This document shows, piece after piece, positions 7,649 to 16,068 of a stretch of 40,093 bases of DNA. The first letter of the stretch is position 1; each line of letters starts with the position of its first letter. The position numbers and the translations under genes are program-made. Below the pieces are notes generated by a model, which saw only the letters and a list, made by a program, of their open reading frames with translations, had not been told where the DNA came from and made no database searches. The stretch is taken from assembly GCA_964531525.1 (NCBI GenBank), contig CAZHDF010000010.1:1-40093 (forward strand), in the 5' to 3' direction. This DNA comes from CAYYWV01 sp964531525. Its GTDB lineage: Bacteria; Pseudomonadota; Alphaproteobacteria; JAAXGF01.

Positions 7649-10015
7649 TCAGTAAAGGCCGGTCGCGGTCGGCTCGGCGACGGGGGCGGTGGTCGTGGGC
7701 TCGGTTCCCGGCTTGTAGGCTTCCAGGATCACGCGGCGCGTGCCCGGGCCGGGGAGCAGGCCGGTGTCGCCGTCGATCCGCACCAGCCGGATGCCGGGCG
7801 GGATGCGGAACGGGATCGCCGGCGTGCCGGCGAGCGCCTCGGCCATGAAACGCTTGAAGATCGGCGCCGCGACCCGCGAGCCGGTCTCCTTGTAGCCGAG
7901 GGTGCGCGGCTGGTCGAAGCCGACGTAGACGCCGGCCACCAGATCGGGCGCGAAGCCCATGAACCAGGCGTCCACGTCGTCGTTGGTGGTGCCGGTCTTG
8001 CCGGCGAGCGGCCAGGCGAGATCGCGGATCCGCCGGCCGGTGCCGCGCAGCACCACGCCGCGCAGCATGGACACCATCTGATAGGCGGTCCCGGCGCTCA
8101 GCACGCGCGGACGGGTATCGGGAATCCGCGGCACGGGCTGATTCTCCCAGCGGCTGACCCGGCAGCCCGGACAGGGGCGTGAATCGCGGCGGTAGATCGT
8201 CTTGCCGTTGCGGTCCTGGATCCGCTCGATCAGCGCCGGCTCGATGCGCTTGCCGCCGTTGACGATCATCGCATAGGCGGCGGTCAGGCGGAGCAGCGTT
8301 GTCTCGCCCGCGCCCAGCGCCATCGGCAGCAGGCGCGGCAGATCGTCGACCACGCCGAAGCGCTTGGCGTACTCGGCCACCGTGTCCATGCCGATCGCGC
8401 GGGCGAGGCGCACGGTCATCAGGTTGCGCGACTTCTCGAGGCCGAGGCGCAGCGTCGAACGACCGTAGAAGCGGGTCGTGTAGTTGGCGGGCTTCCACTT
8501 GGGCAGTCCCGGCCCCTGGTCGATCACGATCGGCGCGTCGTCGACGATGCTCGACGGCGTGAAGCCGTTGTCGAGCGCCGCCATGTAGACGATCGGCTTG
8601 AACGCCGAGCCGGGCTGGCGCATGGCCTGGGTCGCCCGGTTGAACTGGCTGATCTCGTAGCTGAAGCCGCCGACCATGGCGAGCACGCGCCCGGTATGGG
8701 GGTCGATCACGACGATCGCGCCGCCGACGTCGGGGATTTGGCGCAGCGCGAAGTCGCCGTTCGCGTCCTTGTCGGCGAGCGCCTCGACCAGCACCACGTC
8801 GCCGGGCGCCAGCACGTCGGCGGGGCGCTGGATCTTGGGGCCGACGCGCTGCCCCTTGCGCCAGGCGCGCGCCCAGACGAGCTCGGCGAGCGGGATGCGC
8901 CCGCGCGCGCCGTTCGAAAGCCCGATCGTCGCCGCCTCGCCGTCGAGCCCGAGCACCACGGCGAGACGCCAGGGATCGGCGCCCGGAGGCAGCGCCACCC
9001 CCGCCAGTCGGTCGGCCCAGCCGGGGCCGGGATCGATTCGGGCCACCGGCCCGCGCCAGCCGTGGCGGCGATCATAGGCGATCAGCCCCAGGCGCAGCGC
9101 GCGCTCGGCGATCCGTTGCAGGCGCGGATCGATGGTCGCGCGAACCGAGAGCCCGCCGCCGTAGAGCGCCGTCTCGCCGTAACGTTTCAGGAGATCGCGG
9201 CGCACCGCCTCGGTGAAGTAGTCGGCGCGCACGAACTCGGCCGGGTTGCCCCGGCGCACCACCAGGGGCTCGCTCTTGGCCCAGGCGGCCTCGGTCGCGG
9301 TGATGTAGCCGTCCTCGCGCATGCGGTCGATCACCCAATCGCGCCGGGCCTTGGCGGCGGCCGGATGGCGGACCGGGTGGTAGTTGTTGGGCGCCTTGGG
9401 GAGCGCCGCGAGAAAGGCCACCTCGGCGATCGAAAGCTCGTCGAGCGACTTGTCGAAATAGTTGAGCGCCGCCGCCGCGACCCCGTAGGAGCCCATGCCG
9501 AGGTAGATCTGGTTGAGGTAGAGCTCGAGAATGCGGTCCTTGGTGAAGGCGCGCTCGATGCGGAACGCGAGCAGCGCCTCCTTGACCTTGCGCTCGATCG
9601 AGACCTCGTTGGTCAGCAGGAAGTTCTTGGCCACCTGCTGGGTGATGGTGGAGGCGCCCTGGAGCCGCCGGTTGCGCCCCAGGTTGACCAGATTGGTCAC
9701 CATGGCGCGCGCGACGCCCAGGAAATCGACCCCGGGATGGCTGTAGAAGTTCTTGTCCTCGGCCGAGAGGAAGGCGTTGATCACTCGGCGCGGCATGGCG
9801 GCGATCGGAACGAAGACCCGCCGCTCGGTCGCGTATTCGGCGAGCAACCGCCCGTCGCCGGCGTGAACCCGGGTCACCACCGGGGGCTCGTAATCGGCGA
9901 GCTGCTGGTAATCGGGAAGCCCGCGGCCGTAGTAGTGGAGCGCGTAAAGCGCCCCGCCGCCGCCGATCAGAAGACCCGCCAGCAAGATCGAGAACAGAAC
10001 GGCGAATATCTTCAT
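7649..10015 (-). CDS. mrcA: Penicillin-binding protein 1A (bifunctional peptidoglycan synthase)
   Basis: About 788 residues. The protein polymerises and cross-links peptidoglycan at the inner membrane. After a short cytoplasmic tail and one membrane span (IFAVLFSILLAGLLIGGGGA) comes the GT51 transglycosylase domain, with catalytic EDKNFYSHPGVD and LQGASTITQQVAKNFLL. The transpeptidase domain then shows SxxK in RQPGSAFKP, SRN in KSRNLMTVRLA, and KTGTTND. All key residues are intact. The ATG at 10015 places the span in the usual position. An in-frame ATG at 10096 would add 27 residues; neither has a clear ribosome binding site. The gene sits between amiC and prfB on the same strand, a common alphaproteobacterial order. 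Confidence 0.95.
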   Translation of the reverse strand: MKIFAVLFSILLAGLLIGGGGALYALHYYGRGLPDYQQLADYEPPVVTRVHAGDGRLLAEYATERRVFVPIAAMPRRVINAFLSAEDKNFYSHPGVDFLGVARAMVTNLVNLGRNRRLQGASTITQQVAKNFLLTNEVSIERKVKEALLAFRIERAFTKDRILELYLNQIYLGMGSYGVAAAALNYFDKSLDELSIAEVAFLAALPKAPNNYHPVRHPAAAKARRDWVIDRMREDGYITATEAAWAKSEPLVVRRGNPAEFVRADYFTEAVRRDLLKRYGETALYGGGLSVRATIDPRLQRIAERALRLGLIAYDRRHGWRGPVARIDPGPGWADRLAGVALPPGADPWRLAVVLGLDGEAATIGLSNGARGRIPLAELVWARAWRKGQRVGPKIQRPADVLAPGDVVLVEALADKDANGDFALRQIPDVGGAIVVIDPHTGRVLAMVGGFSYEISQFNRATQAMRQPGSAFKPIVYMAALDNGFTPSSIVDDAPIVIDQGPGLPKWKPANYTTRFYGRSTLRLGLEKSRNLMTVRLARAIGMDTVAEYAKRFGVVDDLPRLLPMALGAGETTLLRLTAAYAMIVNGGKRIEPALIERIQDRNGKTIYRRDSRPCPGCRVSRWENQPVPRIPDTRPRVLSAGTAYQMVSMLRGVVLRGTGRRIRDLAWPLAGKTGTTNDDVDAWFMGFAPDLVAGVYVGFDQPRTLGYKETGSRVAAPIFKRFMAEALAGTPAIPFRIPPGIRLVRIDGDTGLLPGPGTRRVILEAYKPGTEPTTTAPVAEPTATGLY

Positions 10016-10120
10016 CGAGGCATCATGGGGTGGCGCGCGGATCCCGCGAAAGACCTGGGCGCGCCGGGCGGGCGGCCGCGCCACGAGAGACGACATGCCA
10101 AGAAGATAAACGGCATGTGT

Positions 10121-10157
10121 TACCGAAACGTATTACCGAAACATGAACGACCGAAAC
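10121..10157. repeat. Three direct repeats of ACCGAAAC upstream of mrcA
   Basis: ACCGAAAC occurs at 10122-10129, 10135-10142 and 10150-10157, with start-to-start spacing of 13 and 15 bp. The first two are extended to TACCGAAAC. They lie in the roughly 230-bp gap between the amiC stop and the mrcA start, upstream of mrcA. They look like tandem regulator half-sites, but no regulator can be named. Confidence 0.5.
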
Positions 10158-10249
10158 GGAAACGTCGATGGCCGAGTATAGGCTAACGACCGAATATGGC
10201 GATGTTATGTCACGCTTTTCCGCTTCCCCGGGGATCGCGCGCGAGCGGC

Positions 10250-11491
10250 TCACAGCCGCGACGCGGCGAGCTTGGCGGCGAAATAGCGATCGACCGCGCG
10301 CCGCACCGCGCTCATCAGCTTGGCCCGCTTGGCCGGGCTGAGAAGCAGACGCTCGTCGCGGGCGTTGGACAGATAGCCCATCTCGATCAGCACCGACGGC
10401 ACGTCGGGGGCCTTGAGCACCCGGAAGCCCGCGTAGCGGTGGGTCTTGCGCAAGAGCCGCCCGACCCGGCCGAGCTCGGGCACGAGAACCTCGGCGAACT
10501 TGCCCGAATCGTTGTTGGTCTGGCGCTGGGCGAGATCGATCAGGATATTGGCGACCTCGGGGTCGTAGACCTGCGACGACAGATCGATTCCGGCGATCAC
10601 GTCGGCCTTGTTCTCCTTGGCCGCGAGTGCCGCCGATTCGGCGTCCGAGGCGTTCTCCGACAGGGTATAGACCGAGGCCCCGCGCAGCTTGCGGTTGGCG
10701 ATCGAATCGGCGTGCAGCGAGATGAACAGCGACGCCCCGGCCTTGCGCGCGACCGCGACCCGGGTGGGTAGCGGCACGAACACGTCGCGTTCGCGGGTGA
10801 GCACCACCCGGTAGCGCCCGGTGGCGGCGAGCTGGCGGGCGAGCTCGCGCGCGGCGGCGAGCGTGATCCGCTTCTCGTACACCCCGCTCCTGCTCCGGGT
10901 GCCGGGATCGACGCCGCCATGACCCGGGTCGATCGCCACCACCACCGGCCCGTTGCGCTTGGGCTTGGCGGGCGGCGGCGGCGCGGCGGTGGACGAGGAC
11001 GAGGCCAGCGGGGTCGGGTTTCCCTCGCGCTTGAACGCCTCGGCGGTCACGGTGCCGAGGTCGAGCACCAGCCGGTAGCCGAAGTTCGCCGTCGGGCGCA
11101 GCATGAAAACCTTCGACAATCTGACCGGCGAGGTCAGATCGAGCACCAACCGCCAGGTGCCGGGCTGGAACAGGCCGTAGCGGAAACGCTGCACGATGCC
11201 GCGCCCGGCGGGCAAACGCGCGGCCGGCACCTTCCAGGCCACCTCCGGCAGATCGACCACCACGCGATAGGGCGACGGCAGGGTGAAGACCCGGTATTTG
11301 AGGTTCTCGGTGAGATCGAGCACCACGCGCGTGGTGTCGGCGCGAACGCCGATCCGCAAGCCGACGATCTCCGGCTTGGCCCGGGCCGCGGCGCCCCAGC
11401 CGCCCAGAAGCAGCAACACGACCGCCGTCGCGAGACAGGCCCGAATGAAACGACGCGCGCGGGCCCTGGGCCGCGCGCGGGTCATCGGCAT
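10250..11491 (-). CDS. amiC: N-acetylmuramoyl-L-alanine amidase, AMIN plus Amidase_3
   Basis: About 413 residues. The protein cleaves the amide bond between MurNAc and the stem peptide, mainly at septation. An N-terminal signal sequence (RFIRACLATAVVLLLLGGWG, then AAARA) is followed by an AMIN domain (about residues 40-140) and a Pro/Ser/Ala linker. The zinc amidase domain has metal ligands in VVAIDPGHGGVDPG, an E in YEKRITLAA, and H in SLHADS. The catalytic Glu is in VLIEMGYLSN. The start at 11491 (MPMTRARPR) gives a compact signal peptide; ATG 11485 is equally possible. An ATG-like start at 11620 would add 43 unlikely residues. It is the first gene of the amiC - mrcA - prfB run and divergent from rne. 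Confidence 0.93.
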   Translation of the reverse strand: MPMTRARPRARARRFIRACLATAVVLLLLGGWGAAARAKPEIVGLRIGVRADTTRVVLDLTENLKYRVFTLPSPYRVVVDLPEVAWKVPAARLPAGRGIVQRFRYGLFQPGTWRLVLDLTSPVRLSKVFMLRPTANFGYRLVLDLGTVTAEAFKREGNPTPLASSSSTAAPPPPAKPKRNGPVVVAIDPGHGGVDPGTRSRSGVYEKRITLAAARELARQLAATGRYRVVLTRERDVFVPLPTRVAVARKAGASLFISLHADSIANRKLRGASVYTLSENASDAESAALAAKENKADVIAGIDLSSQVYDPEVANILIDLAQRQTNNDSGKFAEVLVPELGRVGRLLRKTHRYAGFRVLKAPDVPSVLIEMGYLSNARDERLLLSPAKRAKLMSAVRRAVDRYFAAKLAASRL

Positions 11492-11645
11492 GAAGCGTCC
11501 CGATGGACGCCGGTTCGAGGCGCCGATTTGTGGTCGCCGGTCATTCACGGCCCCGATATTGCGCGATGCGGCTTCCGACCTCAACGGTTTTGGCGCGGTC
11601 TTTCGAGGCACGGTCGTCAAATCGTCGCCGGAGCGCGCGCGGGTC

Positions 11646-11664
11646 GATTCATTTCAAATGAATC
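11646..11664. promoter_or_regulatory. Perfect 19-bp palindrome in the amiC/rne gap
   Basis: GATTCATTTCAAATGAATC is a perfect dyad with a single central base (C at 11,655), in an AT-rich island of a GC-rich genome. It is operator-like. The regulator is unknown. Confidence 0.5.
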
Positions 11665-11781
11665 CCGCTTCATTCCCGCGTTTCATCGCCGTTATTGTCG
11701 ATATTCATCCAGAGACCGCAATATGTCGTTGTGTCGCATCGAAAAGGGGATGTAAGATGCGCGCGCGAAATACCGCAGTCG

Positions 11782-11809
11782 GCCGGCCAGGACTTTATTC
11801 CGGGCCGGC
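11782..11809 (+). other. Stem-loop in the presumed rne leader
   Basis: GCCGGCC (11,782-11,788) pairs with GGCCGGC (11,803-11,809). GGA/TCC pairs extend the stem inward past one mismatch, leaving loop CTTTAT. It may be a leader structure sensed by RNase E, by analogy with the E. coli rne 5' UTR. The structure is seen; the function is inferred. Confidence 0.4.
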
Positions 11810-12135
11810 GGCGAGGCGGTCGGAAGCGATGCTCGCCCACGATCTACCGGGCACGCCCGATGCGGTCTCGCCGGAGACGGTGCGGATAGCTGAACCAACT
11901 CGAAGCCGGCGACCGGTGCATGCCGGGCGCCCGGTGATTGCGAACCTCCCCGCTCCCATTGGTGTCCTCCTCATCTTCGGAGCATCGATGCGGGCCTTGC
12001 CGCGGACCGTTTCCACGGCGGGTCGAGAGTGGCGGGTCGAGGATCGACGCCGGCGGCTTCGTACAAGCAGGGACGATTCCCGCGACGATAATTCGCGTCG
12101 TCGCGGCGAGGGTCGTCTTGGAGTCTGAATTCCCC

Positions 12136-14886
12136 ATGACAAAACGAATGTTGATCGACGCGACTCACGCCGAGGAGACGCGGGTCGTCGTCCTCGACGG
12201 CAATCGCCTCGAAGATTTCGATTTCGAAACCTCGACCAAGAAGCAGCTCAAGGGCAACATCTACCTCGCCAAGGTCACCCGCGTGGAGCCGTCGCTCCAG
12301 GCGGCGTTCGTCGACTACGGCGGCAATCGCCACGGCTTCCTGGCCTTTAACGAAATCCATCCCGATTACTACCAAATCCCGGTCGCCGACCGTCAGGCGC
12401 TCGCCGAGGAGGAGCGCGCCGAGGCGGAGGCCCGCGACGCCGCCGATGACGAAAAGGCCGCCGGCGGCCAATCCGGACATGACAAATCCAAGCGCGAAAA
12501 AACCGACGACGGCGAGGACGACGAGGAGAACGGCGCGGTCGAGATGATCGGCGGCGACGACGCCGAGGATCTCGCCCCTCGGCGCAGGACGCCGCTCAGG
12601 CGCTACAAGATCCAGGAGGTCATCAAGCGCCGCCAGATCTTGCTCGTCCAGGTCGTCAAGGAGGAGCGCGGCAACAAGGGCGCGGCGCTGACCACCTATC
12701 TCTCGCTCGCCGGGCGGTTCTGCGTGCTGATGCCCAACACCGCGCGCGGCGGCGGCATCTCGCGCAAGATCGTCAACCCCGAGGACCGCAAGCGGCTCAA
12801 GGCGATCGCGTCCGAGCTGCCGGTGCCCGAGGGCGTCGGCGTGATCCTGCGGACCGCCGGTCTCGGCCGGTCGCGGGCGGAGATCAAGCGCGACTTCAAC
12901 TATCTCATCAAGCTTTGGGACCAGATCCGCGAGACGACCCTCGAATCGGTCGCCCCCGCCCTGGTTCACGAGGAAGCCAATCTGATCAAGCGGGCGATCC
13001 GCGACCTCTACTCGCGCGATATCGAGGAGGTGCTGGTCGAGGGCGAGGAAGGCTACCGCATGGCCAAGCAGTTCATGCGCATGCTGATGCCGAGCCACGC
13101 CAAGCGCGTCATTCAGTACAACGACCGAATCCCGCTGTTTCACCGCTATCAGGTCGAGAACCAGCTCGACGCCATGCACAGCCCGATCGTGCACCTCAAG
13201 TCGGGCGGCTACATCGTCATCAACCCGACCGAGGCGCTGGTCGCCATCGACGTGAACTCGGGCCGCGCGACGCGCGAGCGCAACATCGAGGAGACCGCGT
13301 TCCGCACCAATCTCGAGGCGGCCGAGGAAATCGCCCGCGAGCTTCGCTTGCGCGACCTTTCGGGGCTCATCGTCATCGACTTCATCGACATGGACGAGCC
13401 CAAGAACAACCGCACGGTCGAGCGGCGTTTCAAGGAGGCGGTCAAGAACGACCGCGCGCGCATCCAGATCGGCCGAATCAGCGCCTTCGGGCTTCTCGAG
13501 CTGTCACGCCAGCGCCTGCGCCCCAGCCTGCTCGAGGCGAGCACCCAGGTCTGCCCCCATTGCGGCGGCTCGGGCCATATCCGCTCGATCGAATCGACCG
13601 CGCTTCACGTGCTTCGGGCGATCGAGGACGAGGGCATTCGCGAGCGCAGCAGCGAGATCACGATCTTCGTGCCGACGGCGGTCGCGCTCTACGTCCTCAA
13701 CCAGAAGCGCGAGATGCTGACGGCGATCGAGGAACGCTATGCCTTCCGCGTGTTCGTCGCCAGCGACGACGACCTGATCCCGCCCGATTATCGCCTCGAC
13801 CGGGTGCGGGGCCGGAGCGGCGACGAGAAATCCGAAAAGCCCGCCGAGGAGGCCGCCGTCGAGACGCCCCCCGCCGAGGACGCCGAGAAAAGCGGCCGGC
13901 GGCGGCGGCGCGGCCGGGGTCGGCGCGGTCGCGACGATGAAGCGGCGACCGAGACGACGCCCGGAACGACGACCGAGGACGCAACGCCGGTCGCGGAGGC
14001 CGCCGACGGCGCGGCCGAAGAGACCGCGAGCGAGGAGCTCGCCGCCGCCGAGGCCCAACCCAACAAGCGACGCCGGCGCGGCAAGCGCGGCGGACGGCGG
14101 CGGCGCGGCGCGGCGGCGCGCGCGACCGAGACCCAGGGCGCCGAAGCCCCGAGCGCCGATACCCAGACGGCCGAAGGCGAGACGATCAAGGAGACCACCA
14201 AGAGTGACGCGGACGCGCCCGTCGTGACGGAGGCCCCCGAGATCGTCGCCGAGGCCGAAACGGCGGCCGTCGAGACGAAGGTCGAAGAGGTTTCGGTCGA
14301 GGAAGCGCCCGTCGAGGAAGCGCCCGGCGGCGAGGCGCCGGTCGAAGCCGTTCCGACCGAGGAAGCAAAACCCGCGCGCCGGCCGCGCCGTCGGCGCAAG
14401 CCCGCCGCCGAGGCGGCGTCCGAAGCCGTCGCTGAAGCCGGAGACGCGGCCGAAGCCCAGCCCGAGAAGCCCAAGCGTCGCCGCGCGCCCCGGCGCAAGG
14501 CCGCCGCGTCGGAATCCCCCGCCGAGACCGGCGTCGCCGAGGCGGTCAAGGACGACGCCGAGATCGAAGCGCCGGCGACGCCCAAACCGCGCGCCCCGCG
14601 CAAGCGGGCGACGAGAAAGACCGCCGCGTCGGCCAAAAGCGTCAAGGGCGCCAAGAGCGCCTGCACGCCCGACGAGAAGCCGGCGACCGTCCCCGACGCC
14701 GGCCAGCCCATCGCGATCCCGGCCTCGCCCGAGCCTTCGCCCACCGCCCCCGCCGATGGCGAGATGAGCGCGCCCGCGCCCGCGCCCGAGAAGCCCCGGG
14801 ACGAAGAGCCCCGGAACGAGGAGGCCCAAACCGCCAAGCCGAAGCGCGCCTCGCGTCGCGGCTGGTGGCAACGGCTCGTCGAATAG
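12136..14886 (+). CDS. rne: Ribonuclease E
   Basis: An endoribonuclease of 916 residues, the core of the RNA degradosome. The start ATG 12136 gives MTKRMLIDATHAEETRVVV, the usual alphaproteobacterial N-terminus. The S1 domain (about 35-210) is split by a long acidic insert (about residues 95-150, rich in E, D and K). Catalytic Mg ligands are D372 (AIDVNSGR) and D415 (IVIDFIDMDEP). The Zn-link CPHCGG is at C473/C476. Spacings D-D 43 and D-C 101 equal those of E. coli D303/D346/C404. After about residue 560 comes a disordered scaffold with alternating RRRRGRGRRGR and RRPRRRRK basic blocks and acidic Ala/Glu stretches. It ends in SRRGWWQRLVE; a terminal GWW motif binds PNPase in Caulobacter. Longer upstream starts are not needed. 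Confidence 0.97.
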   Translation: MTKRMLIDATHAEETRVVVLDGNRLEDFDFETSTKKQLKGNIYLAKVTRVEPSLQAAFVDYGGNRHGFLAFNEIHPDYYQIPVADRQALAEEERAEAEARDAADDEKAAGGQSGHDKSKREKTDDGEDDEENGAVEMIGGDDAEDLAPRRRTPLRRYKIQEVIKRRQILLVQVVKEERGNKGAALTTYLSLAGRFCVLMPNTARGGGISRKIVNPEDRKRLKAIASELPVPEGVGVILRTAGLGRSRAEIKRDFNYLIKLWDQIRETTLESVAPALVHEEANLIKRAIRDLYSRDIEEVLVEGEEGYRMAKQFMRMLMPSHAKRVIQYNDRIPLFHRYQVENQLDAMHSPIVHLKSGGYIVINPTEALVAIDVNSGRATRERNIEETAFRTNLEAAEEIARELRLRDLSGLIVIDFIDMDEPKNNRTVERRFKEAVKNDRARIQIGRISAFGLLELSRQRLRPSLLEASTQVCPHCGGSGHIRSIESTALHVLRAIEDEGIRERSSEITIFVPTAVALYVLNQKREMLTAIEERYAFRVFVASDDDLIPPDYRLDRVRGRSGDEKSEKPAEEAAVETPPAEDAEKSGRRRRRGRGRRGRDDEAATETTPGTTTEDATPVAEAADGAAEETASEELAAAEAQPNKRRRRGKRGGRRRRGAAARATETQGAEAPSADTQTAEGETIKETTKSDADAPVVTEAPEIVAEAETAAVETKVEEVSVEEAPVEEAPGGEAPVEAVPTEEAKPARRPRRRRKPAAEAASEAVAEAGDAAEAQPEKPKRRRAPRRKAAASESPAETGVAEAVKDDAEIEAPATPKPRAPRKRATRKTAASAKSVKGAKSACTPDEKPATVPDAGQPIAIPASPEPSPTAPADGEMSAPAPAPEKPRDEEPRNEEAQTAKPKRASRRGWWQRLVE

Positions 14887-14901
14887 AAAGGGGAATGCGG
14901 C

Positions 14902-16050
14902 TCAGCGCCGCCAGGCGCGAAGCCGGCGCGCGGCCTCGGCCATGTCCTCGGTCGCGCCCGAGAAGCTGAACCGAACATAGGCATGGCCGCGCCCGGGGTC
15001 GAAGTCGATCCCGGGCGTCGCCGCCACGCCGATCTCGTCGAGCATGCGCTTGCAGAACGCCTCGCTGTCGTCGGTCATGGCCGAAACGTCGGCGTAGATG
15101 TAGAACGCCCCGTCGGCGGGCGCGAGCGAGGAAAAGCCCGCGCGCGGTAGCTCGTCGAGCAGAAGCGCGCGGTTGCGGGCGTAGCGCGCGACGTTGGCCT
15201 CGAGCTCGTCGCGGCAGTCGAAGGCCGCGATCGCCGCGTGCTGCGACAGCGTCGGCGGCGAGATGAACAGGTTCTGCGCCAGGCTCTCGACCGCGCGCAG
15301 AAGATCCTCGGGCGCCACCATCCAGCCGAGCCGCCAACCGGTCATCGAGAAATACTTCGAAAAGCTGTTGACGACGATCGCCCGCGGATCGAGCGCCGCG
15401 GCGCAGGTCGCCGGCGCGCCGAAGGTGATGCCATGGTAGATCTCGTCGGAGACCAAGCGAATGCCGCGCGCCGCGCAATAGCGCGCCAGATCGGCCATGT
15501 CCCCGGGACTCAGCATGGTGCCGGCGGGGTTCGAGGGACTCGCGACGATCAGCCCGTCGATCGGCGCGTCGAGCGCCTCGATCAAGGCAACCGTGGGCTG
15601 GAAACGCTCGCGCGAACCGGCGACCAACGGCACCGCCTCGATCCCCAGCGCGTTGACGATATGGCGATAACCGGGATAGCCCGGCAGCGCCAGCGCCACG
15701 CGGTCGCCGGGATCGAAGGCGGCGAGGAAGGCGAGCACGAAGGCCCCCGAGGCCCCCGTCGTCACCACGATCCGCTCGGCCGGCAGGTCGAGGCCGTAAG
15801 TCTCGCGGTAATGCCCCGCGATCGCGGCGCGCAGATCGGAAAGTCCCAGGGCGTCGGTATAGCCGAGACGGTCGCTTTCCAGCGCCGTCCGCGCCGCCGC
15901 CAGAACGCCCGCGGGCGCGCCGGTCGAGGGCTGGCCGACCTCGAGATGGAGCACGTCGCCCCCGGCGGCGACGCGCGCGTTGGCGGCGCGCATCACCTCC
16001 ATCACCAGGAAAGGCGGGATATTTCCTCGCCGCGCGGTCTTGAGCGCCAT
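14902..16050 (-). CDS. PLP-dependent class I/II aminotransferase (AspC-like fold)
   Basis: The protein has 382 residues, within the normal length for fold type I aminotransferases. Motifs in order are SPSNPAGTM, LVSDEIYHGITF (Asp and Tyr contacting PLP), the PLP lysine in VVNSFSKYFSMTGWRLGW, and the C-terminal substrate Arg in YVRFSFSGATEDM. The amino donor cannot be fixed from the sequence; aspartate or aromatic/branched amino acids are possible. Its start lies 18 bp after the stop of the GGT-like gene on the same strand, so the two probably form an operon. It converges on rne with a 15-bp gap. Confidence 0.9.
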   Translation of the reverse strand: MALKTARRGNIPPFLVMEVMRAANARVAAGGDVLHLEVGQPSTGAPAGVLAAARTALESDRLGYTDALGLSDLRAAIAGHYRETYGLDLPAERIVVTTGASGAFVLAFLAAFDPGDRVALALPGYPGYRHIVNALGIEAVPLVAGSRERFQPTVALIEALDAPIDGLIVASPSNPAGTMLSPGDMADLARYCAARGIRLVSDEIYHGITFGAPATCAAALDPRAIVVNSFSKYFSMTGWRLGWMVAPEDLLRAVESLAQNLFISPPTLSQHAAIAAFDCRDELEANVARYARNRALLLDELPRAGFSSLAPADGAFYIYADVSAMTDDSEAFCKRMLDEIGVAATPGIDFDPGRGHAYVRFSFSGATEDMAEAARRLRAWRR

Positions 16051-16068
16051 CGCGACGTCGCTCCTCCC

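Larger units (their letters stand above)
11492..12135. promoter_or_regulatory. Divergent amiC/rne control region with probable long rne leader
   Basis: This is a 644-bp gap without a convincing gene. It holds an AT-rich patch (about 11,645-11,760) with a perfect palindrome at 11,646-11,664. A possible but weak rne promoter is TTGTGT (11,729) - 18 bp - TAAGAT (11,753). A strong hairpin lies at 11,782-11,809. If that promoter is used, the rne leader is about 370 nt. E. coli rne has a leader of about 360 nt through which RNase E autoregulates, so a comparable role is plausible but inferred. An open frame at 11,757-12,128 is Arg-rich, resembles nothing and is not called. Confidence 0.5.

Noticed and set aside
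11757..12128. Possible 124-residue protein ahead of rne, with a GGGG 8 nt upstream of ATG
   Set aside because: Arg/Pro-rich, no family resemblance, and it overlaps a stem-loop. It is better explained as leader sequence, though a leader peptide cannot be excluded.
11938..12135. 66-residue N-terminal extension of RNase E
   Set aside because: The family N-terminus begins at MTKRMLIDATH; the extension is low-complexity and precedes a conserved start.
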